In this document: positions 1 to 5,303 of the stretch, in pieces | Layout: every line of letters starts with the position of its first letter | Numbering within the stretch: position 1 is the first letter of the stretch | Source: an uncultured Prevotella sp. | GTDB taxonomy: Bacteria > Bacteroidota > Bacteroidia > Bacteroidales > Bacteroidaceae | Assembly (NCBI GenBank): GCA_900547085.1 | Contig: URFI01000150.1 | Location: forward strand, 1 to 5,349 | DNA: 5,349 nucleotides | Direction of reading: 5' to 3' | Translations under genes and position numbers: made by a program | Notes under the pieces: generated by a model | Told to the model about the DNA's origin: nothing | What the model saw: the letters and a program-made list of their open reading frames with translations, nothing else | Database searches by the model: none

Positions 1-1
1 A

Positions 2-1420
2 CAGGTGGAAACCGAGGAAGACAATCTCATCAACGATACCGAACCGCTTTGGACAAAGACGCCGTCTACGCTGAAAGATGAAGATTATAAGAAATTTTAC
101 CAAAACCTCTACCCCATGCAGGACGAGCCTTTGTTCTGGATACACCTCAACGTTGACTATCCGTTCAACCTCACCGGCATCCTCTACTTCCCACGAGTAA
201 AGTCGAACATCGAATTGCAGCCAAACAAAATACAACTCTACAGCAATCAGGTATACGTCACCGATCAGGTAGAAGGCATCGTTCCGCAATTCCTCACGCT
301 GCTCCATGGCGTCATCGACTCACCGGACATCCCGTTGAACGTGAGCCGAAGTTATCTGCAAAGTGATGCGGACGTGAAAAAGATTTCCACCTACATCACC
401 AAGAAAGTGGCCGACCGTTTGCAGGCTATCTTCAAGGAAAACCGCAAGGACTATGAGGAAAAATGGAATGACCTCAAAATCTTCATCAACTACGGAATGC
501 TCACACAGGAAGATTTCTATGAGCGTGCGAAAGATTTCGCATTGTTCAAAGATGTTGATGGGAAGTTCTTCACCAATGATGAGTACAAGACCTTGATTAA
601 GGATGAGCAAACAGATAAGGACGGACAACTGATCTATCTTTATGCCACCGACAAGGATGAGCAGTACTCATTCATCGAGTCTGCCAAGGCTAAAGGGTAT
701 AATGTCTTGCTGTTCGACGGACAACTGGATGTGGCTACCGTATCTATGTTCGAACAAAAGTTTGAAAAATGCCGATTCACACGTGTGGATGGCGACATCA
801 TCGACCGTCTGATTGTGAAGGAAGATGCCAAAGAAAACAAACTTTCAAGCGAGGAAAGCGACAATCTGTCACAAGTTTTCAAGTCGCAAATGCCAAAGAT
901 GGCCCAGGTTGAGTTTAACGTTGAAGTACAGCCTTTGGGTGAAACAGCATCTCCTTTGGTCATCACACAGAGCGAGTACATGCGCCGTATGAAGGATATG
1001 AGCAAGTTCCAGGCGGGCATGGCCTTCTATGGTAGCATGCCCGACATGTACACCTTGGTGCTGAACAGCGACCACCGACTCATCAAGGACGTTCTTGCCA
1101 AGAGCAACAAGGCGACCGAAACAGAGCTGAAACCGATACTCAGTGAGATAAAAGGTCAGGAAGCTCGCTTGGCTGCACTGCACCAGAGTCAAGACAAGAA
1201 GAAGCCGGAAGAGGTGACGCAAGAAGAGAAAGACGACTTGCAGAACACAGAAAAAGCCCTCAAGGAGCAGAAAGTGAAGAAGACGGCTGTCATCGCCAAG
1301 GCTGCCAAGGACAACCAAGTGGTGCATCAGCTCATCGACCTTGCCCTGCTGCAGAATGGCATGCTCAAGGGAGCATCACTCGATGCCTTCCTTAAACGCA
1401 GTGTTGATTTGATCAAATAA
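2..1420 (+). CDS. htpG: Molecular chaperone HtpG (bacterial Hsp90), 5'-truncated by the window edge
   Basis: This is the middle and C-terminal part of bacterial Hsp90, a cytosolic ATP-dependent homodimeric chaperone that remodels client proteins, often with DnaK. The frame is already open at base 2 (CAG then GTG), so the GTG at position 5 is internal and not a start. About 472 residues are present; the N-terminal ATPase domain, roughly 200 residues, lies outside. Counting from the codon at 5, the middle domain begins after the linker (NDTEPLWTK, residues 10-18). It carries the Hsp90 signature EPLFWIHLNVDYPFNLTG (about 41-58) and HGVIDSPDIPLNVSRSYLQ (101-119). R115 of NVSR matches the middle-domain arginine that assists ATP hydrolysis in other Hsp90s. 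The C-terminal dimerisation domain ends with LIDLALLQNGML and is interrupted by a Lys/Glu-rich, helix-prone stretch at about 385-440, typical of Bacteroidetes versions as I recall them. An intrinsic terminator follows 50 bases after the stop. Confidence 0.97.
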   Translation, partial: QVETEEDNLINDTEPLWTKTPSTLKDEDYKKFYQNLYPMQDEPLFWIHLNVDYPFNLTGILYFPRVKSNIELQPNKIQLYSNQVYVTDQVEGIVPQFLTLLHGVIDSPDIPLNVSRSYLQSDADVKKISTYITKKVADRLQAIFKENRKDYEEKWNDLKIFINYGMLTQEDFYERAKDFALFKDVDGKFFTNDEYKTLIKDEQTDKDGQLIYLYATDKDEQYSFIESAKAKGYNVLLFDGQLDVATVSMFEQKFEKCRFTRVDGDIIDRLIVKEDAKENKLSSEESDNLSQVFKSQMPKMAQVEFNVEVQPLGETASPLVITQSEYMRRMKDMSKFQAGMAFYGSMPDMYTLVLNSDHRLIKDVLAKSNKATETELKPILSEIKGQEARLAALHQSQDKKKPEEVTQEEKDDLQNTEKALKEQKVKKTAVIAKAAKDNQVVHQLIDLALLQNGMLKGASLDAFLKRSVDLIK

Positions 1421-1470
1421 ACGGTCATCAATACGGAAGAAGTAAGATTTTTAAACTCAAGTCAAATAAG

Positions 1471-1498
1471 ACGCCATCCACTATGGGTGGCGTTTTTA
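1471..1498 (+). terminator. Intrinsic terminator of htpG
   Basis: The arms ACGCCATCC (1471-1479) and GGGTGGCGT (1485-1493) form a 9-bp stem with one U-G pair and a five-base loop (ACTAT). The run TTTTT (1493-1497) follows at once. It lies 50 bases past the htpG stop codon and before the tRNA promoter, so it should end the htpG transcript. Confidence 0.88.
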
Positions 1499-1602
1499 TT
1501 TGTACGAGCAAGCGGGTGAAAAGTGAAGCCAGACAGCATCCATTCCACCAGCTGACATTTTGCACCTATTTTCACGAAAGTTCTAAAAAAATCAGAAAAA
1601 GA

Positions 1603-1634
1603 TTTGGCGGTTACATAAAAACCCTTTACCTTTG
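1603..1634 (+). promoter_or_regulatory. Bacteroidetes-type promoter of the tRNA-Arg gene
   Basis: TTTG at 1603-1606 and TACCTTTG at 1627-1634 are separated by 20 bases. They match the phylum's -33 (TTTG) and -7 (TAnnTTTG) elements at the usual spacing of 19-21. The mature tRNA starts 32 bases after the -7 box, which implies a short 5' leader to be removed by RNase P. The roughly 100 bases between the htpG terminator and this promoter show nothing else: the short open frames there resemble no protein I know. Confidence 0.82.
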
Positions 1635-1666
1635 CACTCGCAATCACAAAACGAGTATTGCCTAAC

Positions 1667-1740
1667 GGCTCCCTAGCTCAACTGAATAGAGCATCTGACT
1701 ACGGATCAGAAGGTTGTGGGTTTGAATCCCGCGGGAGTCA
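1667..1740 (+). tRNA. tRNA-Arg, anticodon ACG
   Basis: A full cloverleaf can be drawn. The acceptor stem is GGCTCCC (1667-1673) with GGGAGTC (1733-1739), including one G-U pair. The D stem is GCTC (1676-1679) with GAGC (1689-1692). The anticodon stem is TCTGA (1694-1698) with TCAGA (1706-1710), around the loop CTACGGA with anticodon ACG at 1701-1703. The variable loop is AGGTT. The T stem is GTGGG (1716-1720) with CCCGC (1728-1732), around the loop TTTGAAT. A1740 is the discriminator and CCA is not encoded. ACG, with A34 probably edited to inosine, reads CGU, CGC and CGA arginine codons. The D loop has GA instead of the usual GG, and the T loop has TTTGA instead of TTCGA; the two changes compensate each other (see findings). 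The gene is single, with its own promoter and terminator. Confidence 0.96.
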
Positions 1741-1745
1741 CACAG

Positions 1746-1774
1746 AAGGATGGTCTTGAAAGCCATCCTTTTTT
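1746..1774 (+). terminator. Intrinsic terminator of the tRNA-Arg gene
   Basis: AAGGATGG (1746-1753) pairs perfectly with CCATCCTT (1763-1770) around a nine-base loop. A six-base T run (1769-1774) overlaps the end of the 3' arm. It begins six bases after the tRNA and would end the tRNA precursor. The IS on the opposite strand converges on it. Confidence 0.88.
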
Positions 1775-1850
1775 CATTTTTCCTACTTTTAGTCTAAGTG
1801 CTTGGAATTTAAATGGGTCAGTCGTAAAACCCAGTTGCAACCCTCTCCCC

Positions 1851-2843
1851 TCATGCACATAATTTCATAAGCCTGTAAAGGAAGAAAGGAATATCCGTTA
1901 CTCCTCTGAACTGTGCCCTGAAGGCTTTGACTTTTGCGTTGAAGGATTCAGCATTGGCATTTGTGGCTCTGTTGACAAAGAAATTGAGTATGGTATCATA
2001 ATGGTTCTTAAAGGTGTCAATCACCGTATAGAAGTTGTCCACCCCCAACTTCTCCACCTTATTAAACCACCTTGCCAGTTTCAGCCTTGCCGCGTCCTTG
2101 ATGCTTCTGGCATTATAAATATCGGTAAGTTCCATGGCCAGGTCATAGGCTTTTTTGAGTTCCGGGTAGTTTTCAAAGATTATTTCCGCCCTTAGCCTTT
2201 GCGATTCCGTCCACTTGGACTTGTGTTTAGTCAGTATAAACTTCGCCCTGGCAAGTAGTTGCTTGCGTGTGTCACCGTTTCTATATCTGAATGGCTTGTA
2301 GGTTTCGTTCTTGGCTTTGGCTTCCTTCATCTCCTCATTTTCTCTGTCCCTTGCCATCCACCGGTAGGCTATGCGCATGTCGTCCAAAGCGTCATAGTAA
2401 AGTTTCTGCACATGAAACCTGTCACTGGTGATGAGTGCCTTGGGGAACACCGTGCGCGCAATGATCATCATAGAGGAAGACAAGTCGAGCGTTATCTCCT
2501 TGACAGTCTTTCTTTTGGAAAGGTCAATCTTTTCCAGAACACGGATCACATCTTCGGCTTTTGTTCCCCTGACCACAGCTACCAGCGTACCCCTGCCACC
2601 TTTGCCAGCCTTGTTGGTCAGAAACGTATAGACCTCACCGCTGCTCAGACAAGTCTCATCGATACTCAGGCTCTCTCCCAGGTTCTCATCAAACAGCAGC
2701 CAGTCTCCCGCATGCGACAACTGCTCCCACCGGCGATAATCGCTGAAATGCTCCTTGTATTGGGTGGAAAGCTGCTTACCGTCTACGCCATAATGAGAGC
2801 CGATACCTGTAATGCTCTCCGCAGTAGACTCAATTCTATTCTT
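1851..2843 (-). CDS. ISL3/ISAon1-type transposase, catalytic part (orfB)
   Basis: This is the DDE transposase domain that cuts and joins the IS ends. The frame is open from 2843, just after an in-frame TAA, to the TGA at 1851-1853, giving 330 codons. The first canonical start is TTG at 2720 (289 residues). The 41 codons before it still look like transposase: they include a helix-turn-helix-like stretch (ESITGIGSHYGVDGKQLSTQ) that precedes the catalytic core in relatives. Translation probably begins upstream by frameshift from orfA, or at a rare start such as ATT at 2834. Counting from the TTG, candidate catalytic acidic residues are D21 (SIDET), D100 (SDRFHV) and E258 (NANAESFNAK); D79 lies in LDLSSSM. 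A charged helical region at about 115-200 sits between the second Asp and the Glu, as in ISL3 enzymes. The reading frame has no internal stop. The catalytic core looks whole, though the element around it does not. Confidence 0.85.
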   Translation of the reverse strand, partial: KNRIESTAESITGIGSHYGVDGKQLSTQYKEHFSDYRRWEQLSHAGDWLLFDENLGESLSIDETCLSSGEVYTFLTNKAGKGGRGTLVAVVRGTKAEDVIRVLEKIDLSKRKTVKEITLDLSSSMMIIARTVFPKALITSDRFHVQKLYYDALDDMRIAYRWMARDRENEEMKEAKAKNETYKPFRYRNGDTRKQLLARAKFILTKHKSKWTESQRLRAEIIFENYPELKKAYDLAMELTDIYNARSIKDAARLKLARWFNKVEKLGVDNFYTVIDTFKNHYDTILNFFVNRATNANAESFNAKVKAFRAQFRGVTDIPFFLYRLMKLCA

Positions 2844-3120
2844 TTAAAAAAGAAACGAACTCAGGGGATAGTTTGCTGCCCTCAGCCGTCAAGTCATCGT
2901 AAGAATAACTGAATATCTCACCCGTGGAACTGTCACGCCATTTTCGACGGCGGACATGAAGGTAAACGGGCTTGCCACGAAGGGGAAAGTCTTGGACAAC
3001 CCGTTCGGCGGTAAAGCCGTAACTGCTTACTGTGCCGGCCTTGCGGTCTGCTTCTTCCATAAAGTTACGCTCATCCAACCAGAAGTCTATCTGCGAAATG
3101 CTCTCTTGGATATCTATCAC
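2836..3120 (-). CDS. ISAon1-type transposase N-terminal region protein (orfA), start lost or non-canonical
   Basis: This short ORF resembles the separate N-terminal protein annotated in Bacteroidetes ISAon1-family elements. The recognisable part is VVQDFPLRGKPVYLHVRRRKW, followed by TGEIFSYSYDDL and ending SPEFVSFLKE. In classical ISL3 transposases this region holds a zinc-binding, DNA-recognition module; here the cysteines are absent. The given start is GTG at 3120. In-frame codons upstream (LEILADYFD, to about 3147) look like more of the same protein, and the frame stays open to a TAG at 3210-3208 but offers no ATG, GTG or TTG. The original start therefore seems to have been lost with the left end of the IS. 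The stop TAG (2838-2836) follows a T6A4 run and overlaps the start of the orfB frame, which is in +1 relative to this one. It runs away from the GH97 gene, with no promoter of its own seen. Confidence 0.72.
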   Translation of the reverse strand: MIDIQESISQIDFWLDERNFMEEADRKAGTVSSYGFTAERVVQDFPLRGKPVYLHVRRRKWRDSSTGEIFSYSYDDLTAEGSKLSPEFVSFLKE

Positions 3121-3157
3121 ATCAAAATAATCTGCGAGTATCTCAAGAAAAAAATTT

Positions 3158-3176
3158 ATCCGTATGATTCGCGGAT
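3158..3176. promoter_or_regulatory. Inverted repeat in the GH97 promoter (candidate operator)
   Basis: ATCCG (3158-3162) and CGGAT (3172-3176) form a dyad with a nine-base centre. With one T-G mismatch each arm extends outward to TTTATCCG (3155-3162) and CGGATGAA (3172-3179). It covers the position of the -33 element of the GH97 promoter, so a protein bound here would interfere with or assist RNA polymerase. No regulator gene lies in the window. Dyads of this size can arise by chance in AT-rich spacers. Confidence 0.35.
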
Positions 3177-3197
3177 GAAGTTTTTTCGCTATCTTTG
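3168..3197 (+). promoter_or_regulatory. Probable Bacteroidetes-type promoter of the GH97 gene
   Basis: TATCTTTG at 3190-3197 is a perfect match to the -7 consensus TAnnTTTG. The -33 element is poor: TTCG at 3168-3171 has spacing 18 instead of 19-21, so the promoter may depend on an activator. Transcription would begin near 3203-3206, leaving a leader of fewer than 20 bases before the ATG at 3222. Confidence 0.62.
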
Positions 3198-3221
3198 TGA
3201 AAACATGCTAATATCTATCAC

Positions 3222-5201
3222 ATGAAAAAATCATTACTCCTGCTATTGTTCCCATTAATCACGCTGGGAATCAATGCGAAACAGTATAAATTGGTTTCGC
3301 CCAATGGTAAACTTATCGTTATAGTGAATAACGACAAGAATCTTACCTACTCCCTGTCGCTCGATGGGCAACAACTTATTGCTCCATCCCAAATAGCCCT
3401 GACCCTTGATCAAGGAAAATCGTTTGGCGAAAACGCTACCGTACAGTCAGCAAAGACCACTACGAGTCATGGAACCATCAACGCCTTGTTTTACAAAAAG
3501 AAGGTTGTCGAAGATCATTATAACCAATTGGCATTGAAATTCAGACAAGGCTTTACTTTGATTTTTCGTGCTTACGATGAAGGGGCAGCCTACCGGTTCG
3601 TTTCTGATCGGAAGAAAGAGATTATTGTCAAGGACGAAAAGGCCGAGTTCAATTTTGCCAAGGATTGGCCTTCGCAGGTGCCTTACACAAGACCAAACGG
3701 CAGTTTTGAAGAGCAATTCAACAATTCTTTCGAGAGTACTTATACCCAGGGACAGCTCTCTCAACTCAAAACGGATAAGCTGGCGTTCCTACCTATCTTG
3801 GTGGAAGCCGACCATGGTGTGAAAATTTGTTTGACCGAAGCTGATTTGGAGAACTATCCCGGCATGTACGTCAACCGCACGGAGGGTCATGCCCTGCGTG
3901 GTGTCTTTGCCAAATACCCCAAAGAAGTTAGGCAAGAAGGTCATAATAAGCTGCAACTCTTTGTGAAGAGTCGCGAAAACTACCTTGTCAAGGCCACCGC
4001 AAAACAGCAGTTCCCATGGCGCATCATCAATGTGTCTACGGATGATCGCCAGCTTTTGGACAATGACATGGTGTATCGCCTGGCCTCCCCATCACGCATT
4101 TCTTCCACAGAGTGGATCAAACCTGGTAAGGTGGCATGGGAATGGTGGAACGACTGGGGACTGTATAAAGTGCCGTTCAAGGCTGGCGTTAACACCCAAA
4201 CCTACAAGGTCTATATAGATTTTGCGAGCAAGCATGGCATTGAGTATGTGATTTTGGACGAAGGATGGGCCGTCAATCTACAGGCAGACCTCTTCCAAGT
4301 GGTACCCGAAATCGATTTGAAGGGTATTGTTGATTATGGAAAACAGAAGAATGTAGGCATCATCCTGTGGGCAGGCTATTATGCATTTGCGCGCGATATG
4401 GAGCGAGTTTGCCGCCATTACAGTGACATGGGCGTCAAGGGATTCAAGATTGATTTCATGGATCGCGACGATGCAGCCTGTGTCAATTTCCTCTACGACG
4501 CTGCCCAAATGGCCGCAAAATATCGTATGCTGGTGGATTTTCACGGAGTCTTCAAACCCACAGGACTGCAAAGAACTTATCCGAACGTCATCAACTTTGA
4601 AGGCGTCAAGGGACAAGAGAACACCAAATGGGCGTCCGTAGAATCCTACAATCAAGTGCAATATGACGTACAAATCCCATTCATCCGCATGCTGGCCGGT
4701 CAGATGGATTACACGCAGGGTGCCATGTTGAATGGTACCAAGGAAACTTATCATGCCTCTAACAGCAATCCCATGAGTCAGGGAACCCGCTGTCATCAGT
4801 TGGCCATGTACACCGTATTCTTCTCTCCGCTCAACATGCTTTGTGACAGTCCGACACATTACGAAGAAGAACCCGAATGTACAGAATTCATTGCCAAGAT
4901 TCCTGTGGTATGGGATCAATCTATAGCCTTGACCAACAAGGTGGGTGAGTATGTGGCCATAGCGCGCCGAAGCGGTAATACCTGGTATGTTGGCGTTATC
5001 AACAATTGGACTGCCCGCGACCTCACAATCGACCTCTCTCCGTTGGGTGACATTCCTACCCGTGCGGAAGCCTATTTTGATGGCGCCAATGCCACCAAGT
5101 TCGCGCAAGATTATGTGAAGAAAACCATCAGCATCCCATCCAACAAGCAGCTTACCGTGCACCTGGCTCCAGGTGGTGGCTTCACCATGAAAATGAATTA
5201 A
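3222..5201 (+). CDS. Secreted GH97 glycoside hydrolase, retaining type (probable alpha-galactosidase)
   Basis: The 659-residue product matches the usual GH97 length of about 660-740. GH97 enzymes release sugars from alpha-glycosides and act in the periplasm or at the outer membrane. Residues 1-19 (MKKSLLLLLFPLITLGINA) are a Sec signal peptide without a lipobox cysteine, so the enzyme is probably periplasmic. Then come an N-terminal beta-sandwich (about 21-285), a (beta/alpha)8 catalytic barrel (about 286-560, from WIKPGKVAWEWWND) and a C-terminal beta-sandwich (about 565-659). The barrel contains GFKIDFMDRDD, in which D411 fits the retaining nucleophile (Asp415 of BtGH97b from memory). NFEGVKGQE supplies E460, a likely calcium ligand, and E466, the likely acid/base, 55 residues after D411 as in BtGH97b. 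The inverting SusB class has His-Glu where this protein has H441-G442. TEADLENYPG (205-214) probably gives another calcium ligand, E206. Retaining chemistry is well supported; alpha-galactosidase over another alpha-linked substrate is inferred. The ATG at 3222 is chosen because the signal peptide follows at once. The next gene starts 102 bases after the stop. Confidence 0.93.
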   Translation: MKKSLLLLLFPLITLGINAKQYKLVSPNGKLIVIVNNDKNLTYSLSLDGQQLIAPSQIALTLDQGKSFGENATVQSAKTTTSHGTINALFYKKKVVEDHYNQLALKFRQGFTLIFRAYDEGAAYRFVSDRKKEIIVKDEKAEFNFAKDWPSQVPYTRPNGSFEEQFNNSFESTYTQGQLSQLKTDKLAFLPILVEADHGVKICLTEADLENYPGMYVNRTEGHALRGVFAKYPKEVRQEGHNKLQLFVKSRENYLVKATAKQQFPWRIINVSTDDRQLLDNDMVYRLASPSRISSTEWIKPGKVAWEWWNDWGLYKVPFKAGVNTQTYKVYIDFASKHGIEYVILDEGWAVNLQADLFQVVPEIDLKGIVDYGKQKNVGIILWAGYYAFARDMERVCRHYSDMGVKGFKIDFMDRDDAACVNFLYDAAQMAAKYRMLVDFHGVFKPTGLQRTYPNVINFEGVKGQENTKWASVESYNQVQYDVQIPFIRMLAGQMDYTQGAMLNGTKETYHASNSNPMSQGTRCHQLAMYTVFFSPLNMLCDSPTHYEEEPECTEFIAKIPVVWDQSIALTNKVGEYVAIARRSGNTWYVGVINNWTARDLTIDLSPLGDIPTRAEAYFDGANATKFAQDYVKKTISIPSNKQLTVHLAPGGGFTMKMN

Positions 5202-5260
5202 AGCAATGCCGTACATTAGGGTTTAGCTGTTCTATAGTCGTTCTTGGTATTAATATTTGT

Positions 5261-5278
5261 ATAGGGGATTCACCCTAT
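5261..5278. other. Hairpin-forming inverted repeat between the GH97 gene and the next gene
   Basis: ATAGGG (5261-5266) pairs with CCCTAT (5273-5278) around GATTCA; one G-C and one G-U pair extend it to 5259-5280. No T run follows, so it is not a standard terminator. It could be a weak terminator, a stabilising mRNA 3' hairpin, or an operator next to the possible AATATTTG box at 5252-5259. Confidence 0.4.
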
Positions 5279-5303
5279 GCAAATCAATTAAATCTTAATT
5301 ATT

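Larger units (their letters stand above)
1814..3150 (-). mobile_element. ISAon1-like / ISL3-related insertion sequence, apparently 5'-truncated
   Basis: The element reads on the minus strand: orfA (ending at 2836), then orfB (ending at 1851). Its 3' end is placed near 1814 because the block just past the orfB stop, TGGGTCAGTCGTAAAACCCA (1814-1833), resembles an IS terminus. No inverted copy of that block occurs near the other end. The 5' limit is set at about 3150, in the A7 tract at 3148-3154. Protein-like similarity to orfA continues upstream of the first GTG to about there, and beyond it the DNA holds the promoter and dyad of the GH97 gene. AATTTA occurs at 1806-1811 and at 3153-3158, but ISL3 elements usually make 8-bp duplications, so this is only a weak target-site candidate. 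With one terminus missing and no good orfA start, the copy is probably immobile. Both limits are estimates. Confidence 0.75.

Noticed and set aside
1462..1665. Two overlapping short frames (60-61 codons) between htpG and the tRNA
   Set aside because: Both run through the htpG terminator or the tRNA promoter and look like no known protein.
1721..1740. The tRNA 3' end as an attachment site for an integrative element
   Set aside because: No second copy of the tRNA 3' end and no integrase gene is seen in the window. The adjacent mobile DNA is an IS, which does not integrate by that route.
2259..2912. A 217-codon open frame on the plus strand opposite the transposase
   Set aside because: It lies antisense to orfB and the end of orfA, both of which show clear transposase motifs, and its translation is rich in His, Pro and Cys with no recognisable domain.
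1806..3158. AATTTA at 1806-1811 and at 3153-3158 as the target-site duplication of the IS
   Set aside because: Only six AT-rich bases match, ISL3-type elements usually make eight-base duplications, and the adjacent inner sequences do not form inverted repeats.
2956..3225. An 89-codon plus-strand frame ending at the GH97 start
   Set aside because: Most of it is antisense to orfA. Only its last six codons (from the ATG at 3205) are of possible interest, and they are reported separately.
4278..5216. A 312-codon open frame on the minus strand opposite the GH97 gene
   Set aside because: It is antisense to strongly conserved GH97 sequence, and its translation has no family resemblance. Long antisense frames arise from codon bias.
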